Below, piece after piece: positions 36,900-44,658 of a stretch of 58,196 bases of DNA (positions are counted from its first letter, which is position 1; the number at the start of each line of letters is the position of its first letter). The notes beneath the pieces are model-generated. The model was given only the letters and a program-made list of their open reading frames with translations, searched no databases and was not told where the DNA came from. Where the stretch lies: positions 1-58,196 of the IMG/VR virus record IMGVR_UViG_3300027973_000066; one strand, 5' to 3'. The stretch is from a virus. The translations under genes and the position numbers were made by a program.

Positions 36900-37169
36900 T
36901 TAAAACAGCCTAAGCTGGTTGGCTCTGCGCTTCGCCACCAGCCGCACAATCTCCTCGAGTTCCTCGCGCCAGCTTTCAGGGTAGACCGCGAAGCAGTGGC
37001 TGCCTGGGCCATTGGTTTTAGGCCTGAGCGCTTTGGGTGGAAGTTGGCCGGTGGTAGCCTCATACAGATCACGGGCGGCATTCCCTGCCGCCCAGGTATC
37101 CTCGGGGATGGGTTCCAGATCGAGATCGTGGAACACGTCAATTACCGTGATGCGCTTAGTCCCGTTCAC
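36900..37169 (-). CDS. hypothetical protein, GTG start
   Basis: An 89-aa protein. GTG at 37169 overlaps the stop of the 51-aa membrane gene as GTGA. It has WREELEEIVRLVAKRRANQLRLF at the C-terminus. A longer frame to 37217 overlaps the membrane gene and is rejected. Function unknown. Confidence 0.65.
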   Translation of the reverse strand: MNGTKRITVIDVFHDLDLEPIPEDTWAAGNAARDLYEATTGQLPPKALRPKTNGPGSHCFAVYPESWREELEEIVRLVAKRRANQLRLF

Positions 37170-37321
37170 GGAGCCACCCACATGGCGAAAATACTGAGTA
37201 GGATGGCGATCAGCCACAGCAGGAGTTCCACGTCCTTGTCCTTCCCCAGGTGGTATCCACCGGCGGCAGCAAGGAACAGGGCGGCGAAGTGCATGAAGAG
37301 GGCGATGAAGGAGTAGATCAT
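37166..37321 (-). CDS. 51-aa two-TM membrane protein
   Basis: This small gene is easily overlooked. ATG at 37321 starts a 51-aa frame: a hydrophobic segment at residues 3-20 (SFIALFMHFAALFLAAAGG), a short KDKD turn, and a second hydrophobic segment at 32-48. The start lies just after the stop of the 62-aa gene, and the stop overlaps the next GTG. Holin-like shape, but it lies in an early region, so a membrane accessory role is equally possible. Confidence 0.75.
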   Translation of the reverse strand: MIYSFIALFMHFAALFLAAAGGYHLGKDKDVELLLWLIAILLSIFAMWVAP

Positions 37322-37322
37322 C

Positions 37323-37511
37323 TCATTCCTCCAGCAGATCGGTCAGCACTGCGGCGGTAAACCGCACGGCTTCGGCTTGAGTGGCATATTCCTGGGCGGC
37401 ATCTTCATTGCCCAGGGACACCTCGGCACCGTAGAGCCTGTCACGCAACCTTGCCTGCTGCTCCAATACGCGGATTGCGTAGACGATCTTCTCGGCGGCT
37501 TCTTCGGTCAT
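37323..37511 (-). CDS. small acidic helical protein, hypothetical
   Basis: A 62-aa protein. ATG at 37511 overlaps the preceding stop as TAATG; a longer frame is rejected. Helical (MTEEAAEKIVYAIRVLEQQA). No family recognised. Confidence 0.7.
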   Translation of the reverse strand: MTEEAAEKIVYAIRVLEQQARLRDRLYGAEVSLGNEDAAQEYATQAEAVRFTAAVLTDLLEE

Positions 37512-37825
37512 TAGCCGTCCTTCCGCGCCAGGGAGAGGGTCGGCTTGCTCCTGGTGGGCGTCACAGTATGCACGGGCGGGGCATAGTGGGGCATCACTTT
37601 GCCGATCAGGCTGCAATTCAGGACTATGTCGCCTCGATCAATCCAGACGCGCTCGCCGGTTTGGCGGTCATCGTCAAAGTACAATTGACGCGCCAGGATA
37701 AATGGATCTTCGCACATTGCCGCGCAGAACTCTGAGCAGTCGACGCTGGGATGCTCAATGATAAGCTGGTGGACGTAGCCCTCGCCTCGGCTGTTGGGCA
37801 TATTCATCGTGACCATAAATCTCAT
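37511..37825 (-). CDS. hypothetical protein
   Basis: A 104-aa protein with SVDCSEFCAAMCEDPFILAR (three Cys) and a following GERVWIDRGDIVLNCSLIGKV; beta-rich at both ends. ATG at 37825 has AGGAATTG upstream. I do not recognise it. Confidence 0.7.
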   Translation of the reverse strand: MRFMVTMNMPNSRGEGYVHQLIIEHPSVDCSEFCAAMCEDPFILARQLYFDDDRQTGERVWIDRGDIVLNCSLIGKVMPHYAPPVHTVTPTRSKPTLSLARKDG

Positions 37826-37883
37826 TTTTCAATTCCTGTCTGATAGCGGAAGGGGGTTGGTGAAGCGGAAATTGCTTAGGGGG

Positions 37884-38003
37884 TCAATCCTCATCCTCCT
37901 TCCAATTTGTCTCACGCCACTGTGCCGCCAGACCAACTCCAGCGCAAAGGGCGGCAATCACGACGCCGCCGATCAACGCAATCCAAAAAAAATTGATACT
38001 CAT
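37884..38003 (-). CDS. 39-aa single-TM membrane protein
   Basis: A short gene: ATG at 38003 overlaps the stop of the 227-aa gene as ATGA and is preceded by AAGGA. The protein has an N-terminal hydrophobic segment of about 25 residues (INFFWIALIGGVVIAALCAG) and a charged tail ending KEDED. Function unknown. Confidence 0.75.
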   Translation of the reverse strand: MSINFFWIALIGGVVIAALCAGVGLAAQWRETNWKEDED

Positions 38004-38683
38004 TTGGCTGTTCCTTTTCTGCCACGTTTCGTCGGAGGGGGTGCGGCTGTAGAATGCCCCTGTAGCACCTCCTGTAAGGCCGCCTGATGCCCTCTGGCCT
38101 CAGTCTGGGGGGTAGGGTGCGGAGAAGCCTCTAAAGCCTCTAGCGCCCCCTCCATGAGTGTTTCATCACCATCAAAACTCGGCACGGGGTCGTCACCATC
38201 GAAAACTGGCTTAGGCCTATCTCTTTCGACAGTAGCGCCAGGGAATGCCACCTTGGTCGCGTTGATCACGGCACTGTTCGCCGCCATCACCACCCGCACC
38301 ACCTCCTCGAGGGTCCATGTCGCCACGGTGCGCCCATCGTGCTTTGCGCGGAGGATCTCGACCTGGGCGTGTTCGGTGTCGTGGCAGATGATGACGATGG
38401 TGCCGTCATCCGCCCTCTGCTCCCACAGGCCTGGGGGAAGAGGCTCCGCGCCGGCAGCAGTCGCCGCAGCGTCCATGCCGCGCCAAGCCCGCATCATCAT
38501 CTGGTCCTTGTGGGCCTGGGGTATCCATTCGCCCTGGCAAGCCTCGAGGGTAGCCACCCACCGGGCCTGAGCCTCAGGCGGCACAAGCCGGGTCAGCCGA
38601 TCGATGCCCCACTTGCGTTCCATGAAATTGGCAAGGTCATCAAGCTGGGTCAAAGAGGCTGGAGGAGGGGTAAGATAATCCAT
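38000..38683 (-). CDS. hypothetical protein downstream of the candidate origin
   Basis: A 227-aa protein. The N-terminal half is helical with RKWGIDRLTRLVPPEAQARW near residue 25 and a conserved CHDTEHAQVEILRAKHDG near 110; the C-terminal third is acidic then Ala/Pro/Lys-rich. It is the first gene past the GGAGAAG array on the minus strand. A longer frame to 38749 enters the array and is rejected. No enzymatic motif is recognised. Confidence 0.7.
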   Translation of the reverse strand: MDYLTPPPASLTQLDDLANFMERKWGIDRLTRLVPPEAQARWVATLEACQGEWIPQAHKDQMMMRAWRGMDAAATAAGAEPLPPGLWEQRADDGTIVIICHDTEHAQVEILRAKHDGRTVATWTLEEVVRVVMAANSAVINATKVAFPGATVERDRPKPVFDGDDPVPSFDGDETLMEGALEALEASPHPTPQTEARGHQAALQEVLQGHSTAAPPPTKRGRKGTAK

Positions 38684-38730
38684 GATTAAGAAGCCTTCCA
38701 AGTAGGTTCGCCATCCCTCCGGGGGCGACC

Positions 38731-38970
38731 TTCTCCAGAGGGGAGCCACCCCGGAGGGGGAGAAGCGGAGAAGCAGGCAAACCGGGCTTCTCCGTAATGT
38801 CTCTCAAACCAATTATGGAGAAGCTCCACCGGAGAAGCAAAAATGGCGGATTTCCGGGCTTCTCCGGGCTGGAGAAGCCCCCCAAAATAATTATGGAGAA
38901 GTGGCTTCTCCAGAAGTCGGAGAAGGGTTTTGGAGAAGCTCGGAGAAGCCCCTGGAGAAGGTTGGAGAAG
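38731..38970. repeat. array of 15 GGAGAAG/CTTCTCC heptamers, candidate replication origin
   Basis: Fifteen perfect copies in 240 bp, eleven reading GGAGAAG and four CTTCTCC on the plus strand. Spacing (8 to 30 bases) is not a multiple of three, so a coding repeat is unlikely. Inverted pairs can fold, e.g. GGGCTTCTCC-GGGCT-GGAGAAGCCC at 38857-38881 and TGGAGAAG-TGG-CTTCTCCA at 38894-38912. It lies right after the prim-pol/helicase gene, as iterons usually do. Confidence 0.75.
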
Positions 38971-38971
38971 G

Positions 38972-41068
38972 TCATTCGTCATCGTTCAAATCCTCAATAT
39001 GTATGAAAATTGGTGCCTTTTCGTGGTTGCCATCAATCTCCTTCCAAAGCATTTTTCGGGCATTTGGAAGTACCACTGCCCGCTGGCGGCCAATTGGAAT
39101 GAGCATGTGCAGGTCTTTTGTTTGACGCCCACGGGATAGCCCAAGGCCCTCTGCCACACGGCCTAACGGCAATTTGGTACTATTCCCCATGGCGATCATC
39201 ACGCGGGCCAGCCACTCCTCTGGAGGAGGTGCATCTGGGTCTACAGGCCGCCCTGGCTGGCCCGTTTTGTTGGGCTCATAGATCGGCACGAGGCTTGATC
39301 TACCAAAGCCTGGGTCGATCTGCTCCATCTTGAACATCATTGGAGGCGCCGGCTCACCGTCCTTCTGATCCTCATTGATCAACCTAACATGGTGGGGCCC
39401 GGCGGCCTTGATGGCATACGTGGCATCAACAGCACCGTGGATGGCGCTCGAGCCTCGCATGCCACGCTCGACATCCTTACCCGAGTGATGGATAGGCGCG
39501 ACCGTGCAGCCTAGTTCCTCTTTTATCTCATCGCACTGCGCCATGACAGAACCAACCTCCTGGGCGCTATTCTCATCCACTCCTGGCATAGCGCGAGCAA
39601 GGGTATCAATCACCACCATGGCGATAGCCATGCCTTCAGGCACCGTGGCCCTCACCACCTCGATCACTTCCGCCACTGCCGCAGGGTCGCGGAAATTGAC
39701 GGCGCGAGGGATTACGTAAAAAGGAATGTCGGCATTGATGCCATACTGGTGCCGCATCGCTTTGAGGCGGGTCGGAAAGCCCCCTAAGCCTTCGCCGGCC
39801 AGATACACCACCGCCCCCTGGACAACCGCCCTGTCGGCCCACGGGAGGCCTGCTGCGATGTGCAGGGACAGGGAAAGCCAGACAAAGGTCTTACCCACCT
39901 TAGGCGGCCCCCACGGGATCACCAGGGCGCGAGACGGCACCAGCCCCTCCACCAGCCACACTGCCGGCGGCATGGCCTCGACCTCGGCCAGGGTCATGAT
40001 CTTCAAGGCGCGGGATCGAGCCTGGGGCTGTGGCGTTGGTTTGACTGGCTCGATGATCTCACCAGTCTCTGGGTCATGCTCCAGGGTTGGAGCGCTAGCC
40101 ACTTCACGCCCGCGCCACGTGGGGGCCACGAAGAAGGGGCTGGAGGTTCTGGCGAGGTAGTAAAGAGAGCCAAACCCGATCTTGCGAGGAGGGCTCTTGT
40201 GGAAGCTCTGCCAGACCCTGAGGCACTCGTGATCCTGGTGCTTTTGAGACTTGCACGACCACCGCTGGAATGCCTCCAGGCCCTCGCCGGCACCGCCTGT
40301 GGCGGCGTATGTGGCAAGGCCAACACGTACCCAGTCGTCATACTCGACATCGTGGTTGGTGATGGCAGCTAGTGCCGCCACAACGTCCTGGAGAGGGGCG
40401 TGAGCCTCCTCACGGGTTTTGGCTGGGCCCTCGTGGGTCTTGATGGCAGTCTGCCTTCCTGCCTTCGCCAGGAGGTCCAGAACAGGGCCGCTGATGTCAC
40501 TCATAGCCGTAGCAGCACCGGGCAGGTGAATGCCGGTCACGGTCACATAGCGTGCAGCCCTGAAGAACACCTCGCCCTTGCCGCCACCGGGCAGCTTGTA
40601 GGGAGTGTGGATCGGGGCGTGGAGAAACCCGCCGTGAGTGCCAATGATCCTGATGCCACGGCCTGATGGCGTGATCTCGGTGTAGCTGTTGCAGGCCTCA
40701 ACTAGCTCAGAAGCCCACTCTGTTAGCTCACCAGTCTCAGGGTTACGGCAATCATCAAGGTCCAGATACACGTGCTGAGTATCATCCCGAAGAACATATC
40801 CAATTCCATCCAATTGACCGCCCGCGAGGGCGCGTTCTGCCGCGTCAAGATAGGCCCAGGTGTTGGGCTTCTGAGTGCTGGCGTGAAAATCTGGAAAGTT
40901 GACGCAATAAAGGGGCTTATCCCATCCGCCATTTGGCTTTAGCTGCCATCTCCAACCCACCCAGCGCGCATGATGGCGCAGCACCTGGAGGGCAGACGGC
41001 AGGCTGAATTGTGTGGTTACCCGGCCCTCTGGGCCTCGTGGAGATGGTGGGCTGGAATTATCGGTCAT
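38972..41068 (-). CDS. primase-polymerase / helicase fusion replication protein
   Basis: A 698-aa protein with three parts. Residues 1-200 are a primase-polymerase domain with the catalytic DxD in VYLDLDD (about 101-107) and SGRGIRI near 136. Residues 230-310 match the PriCT-2 helical domain (YDDWVRVGLATYAATGG...QRWSCKS). Residues 360-600 are a RecA-like AAA helicase with Walker A GPPKVGKT at 388-395, Walker B VVID near 486 and HHSGKD near 528. The order and length resemble the phage NrS-1 polymerase, which both primes and elongates DNA. No other DNA polymerase is in the window. ATG at 41068 is chosen over the preceding TTG. Confidence 0.88.
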   Translation of the reverse strand: MTDNSSPPSPRGPEGRVTTQFSLPSALQVLRHHARWVGWRWQLKPNGGWDKPLYCVNFPDFHASTQKPNTWAYLDAAERALAGGQLDGIGYVLRDDTQHVYLDLDDCRNPETGELTEWASELVEACNSYTEITPSGRGIRIIGTHGGFLHAPIHTPYKLPGGGKGEVFFRAARYVTVTGIHLPGAATAMSDISGPVLDLLAKAGRQTAIKTHEGPAKTREEAHAPLQDVVAALAAITNHDVEYDDWVRVGLATYAATGGAGEGLEAFQRWSCKSQKHQDHECLRVWQSFHKSPPRKIGFGSLYYLARTSSPFFVAPTWRGREVASAPTLEHDPETGEIIEPVKPTPQPQARSRALKIMTLAEVEAMPPAVWLVEGLVPSRALVIPWGPPKVGKTFVWLSLSLHIAAGLPWADRAVVQGAVVYLAGEGLGGFPTRLKAMRHQYGINADIPFYVIPRAVNFRDPAAVAEVIEVVRATVPEGMAIAMVVIDTLARAMPGVDENSAQEVGSVMAQCDEIKEELGCTVAPIHHSGKDVERGMRGSSAIHGAVDATYAIKAAGPHHVRLINEDQKDGEPAPPMMFKMEQIDPGFGRSSLVPIYEPNKTGQPGRPVDPDAPPPEEWLARVMIAMGNSTKLPLGRVAEGLGLSRGRQTKDLHMLIPIGRQRAVVLPNARKMLWKEIDGNHEKAPIFIHIEDLNDDE

Positions 41069-41099
41069 CAATTTTTAACGCCCCTGGTATGATCGTGGT

Positions 41100-41135
41100 A
41101 AAAAAACGGGCGCGCCCCGTGAAGGACGCGCCCGT
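41100..41135 (-). terminator. strong terminator between the 245-aa gene and the prim-pol gene
   Basis: ACGGGCGCG and CGCGCCCGT form a nine-pair stem with a 12-base loop, followed on the minus strand by seven Ts. The prim-pol gene below therefore depends on read-through or its own promoter. Confidence 0.92.
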
Positions 41136-41143
41136 GAGTTATA

Positions 41144-41881
41144 CTACCAGGGAGCGGCAGCAGTCGCCGCCACAGGGACCGGGGCAGCAGTCGCCGCCGA
41201 AGCCACAGGGGCCGGGGCGGGGACGTGGTTAGTGGGGGCAGGGGCCGCCACAGCAACGGGGGCAGGGGCTGCCACAGGGCGAGAAGCAGCCGGCACCGGC
41301 ACAACACGCTCGCCCAGGGAGGCGGGGCGCTCAATCCAGTTGGTGAAGGTGAACACCGGCACCTTGAACTTGCTCAGGCCCTGAGGGGTCTTCACTTCCA
41401 CCGTCCTGGTGCTGGTCTGCGCCACGGGGATCATGCCGGTGGCAGCCTCAGGGGACGCGGCGAAGGCATTCCAGGCCTCCTCCATCGCCGGCAGGCCGGT
41501 CTTGCTCGAGAGTAAGAAGTAGCGCGCTGCATCATCGCCAAACGTCTTGGGCGACATGACCTTAATGCGGGCGGCGGGGTTGAAGGCCTTCTTACCCTCG
41601 GGGGTCAGTTCCTGCGGGCACTGCGGAATGGCAGCGCCGTAGGGAACCATGAGGAATGAGGGGGGGCTGCTGATCTTGGCGTAACCAACCTCCAGGCTAC
41701 CGAAATCCATCAAAAATGACGGGTTCATGTAATCTTCTGATTCAGAATTAAAGTACCGGCCACCCTCTTCCATGCGAGTGACGTGCTTCCAAAGGCCCGA
41801 ACGGGCATCAAACTGAAGGCGACCAAGAAACTCGTTGCTGCCGCCGCCGCTGTTGTCGGAGCCTGCGATACCAAAAGCCAT
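41144..41881 (-). CDS. replication-module protein, possible ssDNA-binding protein
   Basis: A 245-aa protein. The N-terminal 180 residues are globular with many aromatics; the last 55 are Pro/Ala/Val repeats ending in a hydrophobic APW tip. A disordered tail with a hydrophobic end is typical of ssDNA-binding proteins, though here it is not acidic. It lies between the exonuclease and prim-pol genes. The assignment is from tail and position only. Confidence 0.5.
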   Translation of the reverse strand: MAFGIAGSDNSGGGSNEFLGRLQFDARSGLWKHVTRMEEGGRYFNSESEDYMNPSFLMDFGSLEVGYAKISSPPSFLMVPYGAAIPQCPQELTPEGKKAFNPAARIKVMSPKTFGDDAARYFLLSSKTGLPAMEEAWNAFAASPEAATGMIPVAQTSTRTVEVKTPQGLSKFKVPVFTFTNWIERPASLGERVVPVPAASRPVAAPAPVAVAAPAPTNHVPAPAPVASAATAAPVPVAATAAAPW

Positions 41882-41952
41882 TGTTTTAGTCCTCTCTTTC
41901 GTTTGCGGGCTGTTGAAAAGGCCGCCTCACTACGCCTACGTCTGGGTTGCCG

Positions 41953-42702
41953 TTAGGCAATCCCAAAGCATTCTTTTGCCAGCGCCCTTGTCTGGGGGTC
42001 ACTGAAATAGAACGAATCCAGGTCTGGCACCACCGTCGAGGCTAAGACCTTCGGGTCGGGTGACAGGCTCAGGAACGCCTCTAAACGCTGCGCGATGTTT
42101 GCGAGGTTGGCAAGATGGTCTTTTGCATTTTCCAACCGATAAACGCCGATTTTTTGCGGAGTGCAGTAAGCGATGCGGCCCTCATCGTTGGTTTCGTGAA
42201 TGTAAAGAGACACTTGGCGGGCGTGGCTGGTGGAGATCTCGGAGGAGAGGCGAAGCTGGCTTTTGATGTCGAGGGTGATGCCATGCTGCCCCCAGCGCAC
42301 GTCGATGAACCCCATGACGGGGATCGGCACGCCCTCGATACGTTTGTCCACTCGCACCTGGATGCCATCAGGCACGCCATATTTCCGAAGCTCAGGGATG
42401 GCCACGGCCACGATGCCAGGGATGGCATCACGCTCCTTCTGGCGCTTGGGGTCACCTGATAGCGCCGCCAGCTTATCAAACTCGGCCAGGGCCAGGGCTT
42501 GGCAAACTGAGATCTCGGCGGTGGGGTTGAGGAGGCCATGGACAATGCCGGCCTCTGCTGCCGTGCCGCGATGGGCGGCGCAGCCTACTGAGCCGCGCTT
42601 TTTGAGCAGCCTCTCCATGACCCAGAGGGCGGGTTGAGCCGCAAACAGGTTGAGGCTGGAGGGCGACAGGTGGGCGATGCCGTAGCGCTCAAAGGCGTTC
42701 AT
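41953..42702 (-). CDS. PD-(D/E)XK exonuclease, Cas4/RecB type
   Basis: A 249-aa nuclease. The active site is in the middle: VMGFIDVRWGQ gives the metal-binding Asp and ITLDIKSQLRLSS the D-x-K; a following HARQVSLYIHETN..AYCTPQKI matches the QxxxY motif of RecB-family nucleases. The N-terminal SPSSLNLFAAQPALW is the usual start of this group. ATG at 42702 overlaps the HTH gene stop as ATGA. It likely resects DNA ends for recombination-linked replication. No separate annealing protein is clear. Confidence 0.82.
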   Translation of the reverse strand: MNAFERYGIAHLSPSSLNLFAAQPALWVMERLLKKRGSVGCAAHRGTAAEAGIVHGLLNPTAEISVCQALALAEFDKLAALSGDPKRQKERDAIPGIVAVAIPELRKYGVPDGIQVRVDKRIEGVPIPVMGFIDVRWGQHGITLDIKSQLRLSSEISTSHARQVSLYIHETNDEGRIAYCTPQKIGVYRLENAKDHLANLANIAQRLEAFLSLSPDPKVLASTVVPDLDSFYFSDPQTRALAKECFGIA

Positions 42703-42911
42703 GCTTTCTCTCCTTGGGTAGCCCTGGCGGGCATGAAGTCATTGGCGGTGACGGAGCCACCAGTGGCCGCCTCGATCAGCAGCATAGAAGCCCAGGATGG
42801 GCGCTTCTTGCCGTTGATCCAATCGTGAACGGCAGGCACTGACACGCCTATTTCTGCGGCCAGAGCGGTGAGGCTTAGGCCTTTAAGTAGCTTATATTCT
42901 GCGAGTTTCAT
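42699..42911 (-). CDS. Cro/XRE-type HTH regulator
   Basis: A 70-aa protein. Residues 3-40 are a helix-turn-helix of the Cro/C1 kind: YKLLKGLSLTALAAEIGVS then VPAVHDWINGKKRPSW. It is the first gene of the leftward unit and faces the rightward operon across 150 bases. A protein of this size and place often represses one of the two divergent promoters. The inverted repeat at 42938-42952 is its likely operator. Confidence 0.85.
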   Translation of the reverse strand: MKLAEYKLLKGLSLTALAAEIGVSVPAVHDWINGKKRPSWASMLLIEAATGGSVTANDFMPARATQGEKA

Positions 42912-42937
42912 GAGGTGGTTATCCTCCAGCCGCCCGG

Positions 42938-42952
42938 TTCACACAACGTGAA
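42938..42952. promoter_or_regulatory. operator-like inverted repeat TTCAC-N5-GTGAA
   Basis: The 15-base palindrome TTCAC-ACAAC-GTGAA lies in the divergent region 27 bases upstream of the HTH gene start. Size and position fit a repressor dimer site; binding is inferred. Confidence 0.5.
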
Positions 42953-42999
42953 AAACCGCGCCCTCATAAAAATAATTTGCCAAAAGTGAAAATAGGTAC

Positions 43000-43027
43000 T
43001 TCCCACCGCTTTAGCCCCGTGCATAAT
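43000..43027 (+). promoter_or_regulatory. promoter P1 (-10 CATAAT)
   Basis: CATAAT (43022-43027) with TTCCCA 16 bases upstream, an A/T-rich TAAAAATAATTTGC further up, and the leader TCTCGTTGAAACC then GGAGATCACGATCATGA. The -10 and leader are shared with P2. Confidence 0.5.
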
Positions 43028-43061
43028 GCGTCTCGTTGAAACCTTCTTGGAGATCACGATC

Positions 43062-43358
43062 ATGAACATTCAGCCCACTTCCGAGTTCCCCGCCGCCATT
43101 CGCCGCAATCAGCAAATTGCCGAGCTTGCCGCATGGCGCTCCAGCATCATCCGCTCGTGGGACAACGCCTGCGACGTTATCGATGACAACAATGAGCGCG
43201 AGTGTGAGGCCATCCTGGCCCTCCAGCGCGCCTTTGACGCCCTGGCGCATTACGCTGACGTGCTGAACAGCGATTTCCTCTCTGGCCGCGATCTTCTCGC
43301 CCAGATCACTGACATGGCCAGCGACATGGCTGGCAGCATCATCAAGGAGGCTGAATAA
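43062..43358 (+). CDS. first gene of the rightward operon, helical protein
   Basis: A 98-aa helical protein (RNQQIAELAAWRSSIIRSWD and a C-terminal ITDMASDMAGSIIKEAE). ATG at 43062 has GGAG nine bases upstream, so a longer frame from 43026 is rejected. Its stop overlaps the next ATG as TAATG. It is expressed from P1, so it is probably an early host-takeover gene, but no family is recognised. Confidence 0.75.
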   Translation: MNIQPTSEFPAAIRRNQQIAELAAWRSSIIRSWDNACDVIDDNNERECEAILALQRAFDALAHYADVLNSDFLSGRDLLAQITDMASDMAGSIIKEAE

Positions 43359-43654
43359 TGGAAGATCTTGTGGGGTTGCCGGGATTTTTCCGGCGATGGC
43401 CTTTGGCTGCGCCAGAGTACGGCGAGATGAAGCAGAGGCGTAAAGACGCAAAAGCCGGTCAGGTCTTTGCCGTTTTGGTTTGGGATGATGAGGCGGGAGA
43501 GGGTGAAGTTTATCTGTCGCGCAACTTGACCAAACTTCATCCAAGTTCAGCCAAAGATGCCATTCAAGATTGGGCCGGGCTATTGGACCATGAGTATTCC
43601 AAATGGCACATATTCAATGGCCGTGAACCCGTAGAGAAAGATGACAAGCCATGA
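43358..43654 (+). CDS. hypothetical early protein
   Basis: A 98-aa charged, aromatic-rich protein (PEYGEMKQRRKDAKAGQVFA, QDWAGLLDHEYSKWHIF). TAATG overlap upstream and ATGA overlap downstream show translational coupling. Function unknown. Confidence 0.72.
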   Translation: MEDLVGLPGFFRRWPLAAPEYGEMKQRRKDAKAGQVFAVLVWDDEAGEGEVYLSRNLTKLHPSSAKDAIQDWAGLLDHEYSKWHIFNGREPVEKDDKP

Positions 43655-43755
43655 ACACCATAACCATCGCCCTCTCGGGCTTCATCCTTGGCGTCAGCGC
43701 GCCATACATCTTCAAAGCATCTTTGCAGGGCCTGCGGGCGTGGGGGTTGATGTGA
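43651..43755 (+). CDS. 34-aa hydrophobic small protein
   Basis: ATG at 43651 overlaps the previous stop as ATGA; the frame has a hydrophobic N-terminal half (TITIALSGFILGVSAPYIF) and ends at 43755. It bridges the two neighbouring genes, whose start and stop both overlap it, so it is likely real. A short membrane peptide of unknown role. Confidence 0.6.
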   Translation: MNTITIALSGFILGVSAPYIFKASLQGLRAWGLM

Positions 43756-44057
43756 GCGGCTGGCCTGATCCTGACAAACCCGGTTACCCGGTAGATCCTG
43801 AGACTGATGGCTGGCATTGGCTGGCCAACAGCAGGAATTTTCCATGCCCATGGATGTGGTTTGCGGAAACGTGCGAATGGGGGCATGCACAAGGAGATAT
43901 GGTATCTTTAGAAACTATGAGCAACGCCAAATACCTTGGCCCTGCCCTCACGCCGGCTGAAGTGGACGATGTGGTGCATATGATTGGCGAGGCGGCAGCG
44001 CATGCGGTGAATGAGCTTTTGGCTGCCACCCAGACAGATGGGGAGACAAAGCATTGA
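43752..44057 (+). CDS. SGWPDPDKPG-family protein 1, GTG start
   Basis: A 101-aa protein. Residues 1-60 share the unusual SGWPDPDKPG..P..PxxDGxHWL text with the gene at 44655; the C-terminal third is helical (TPAEVDDVVHMIGEAAAHAV). The start is GTG at 43752, inside the previous gene's stop region. Domain function unknown. Confidence 0.75.
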   Translation: MSGWPDPDKPGYPVDPETDGWHWLANSRNFPCPWMWFAETCEWGHAQGDMVSLETMSNAKYLGPALTPAEVDDVVHMIGEAAAHAVNELLAATQTDGETKH

Positions 44058-44437
44058 ACACCATGCGAACCATCCCCGATATGGTCACCGACCTGCGCGC
44101 TCTGGCGGGGCTGGAGGTGCTGCGCCACCATGCGGCTCTGCTGAACGACTCCGCAAATTACATCGAGGGTGCCACCGGCAGCCTGCGCGAGCATATGCAG
44201 ATGATCAGAGAGATGCGTGTGAGGCTGGAGAATGTGCGCCCTCTGATGGAGCAAGTAGTCAATAAATTAGAACAAGAAATTAATATATTGTATTACCACC
44301 GCAATGAATACCCTTATCACATGCGCCTTTACAATGCTGACATGGAACTACCGCGAGCAATCAAGTCCATGCTGCGCTGGTGGGAGCCGGGGACGGAAGA
44401 GCCTGCCAGCATCAGCCATTGGGGGATTGTGGAATGA
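44054..44437 (+). CDS. helical hypothetical protein
   Basis: A 127-aa protein, largely coiled-coil in the middle (REHMQMIREMRVRLENVRPL) with Tyr/Trp-rich C-terminal part. The start may be the TTG at 44054, overlapping the previous stop as TTGA, or the ATG at 44063. Function unknown. Confidence 0.7.
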   Translation: MNTMRTIPDMVTDLRALAGLEVLRHHAALLNDSANYIEGATGSLREHMQMIREMRVRLENVRPLMEQVVNKLEQEINILYYHRNEYPYHMRLYNADMELPRAIKSMLRWWEPGTEEPASISHWGIVE

Positions 44438-44658
44438 GCGACTGGCCATGTCCAAAATGCACTCTGCGCCCTGGCCAGACATGCTCGGATCAAGATTGCC
44501 CCGGCATTCAAAAACGACGCTCGATGTTCCAGCCCATCCACCCGGCCCTGCGCAGCATTAGCGGCGTCATGGGCTGCATCTGCCCACCCACCAGCGAACA
44601 GACGTGCCAGGGGGCGCTTTGCCCTCGCAGAAATCACATGAAGGATATGAAGCCATGA
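44434..44658 (+). CDS. Cys-rich zinc-finger-like small protein
   Basis: A 74-aa protein with eight Cys in pairs (CPKCTL, CSDQDC near the N-terminus; CICP, C, and C in the second half). It probably binds zinc. ATG at 44434 overlaps the previous stop as ATGA. Neighbouring genes are coupled. Function unknown. Confidence 0.7.
   Translation: MSDWPCPKCTLRPGQTCSDQDCPGIQKRRSMFQPIHPALRSISGVMGCICPPTSEQTCQGALCPRRNHMKDMKP

Noticed and set aside
38640-38982. Two minus-strand frames (98 and 111 codons) through the GGAGAAG array, one with an ATGA overlap with the prim-pol stop
   Set aside because: Heptamer spacing is not in phase with any frame and both texts are low-complexity Leu/Pro/Ser. I prefer an origin, but a coupled small gene cannot be fully excluded.
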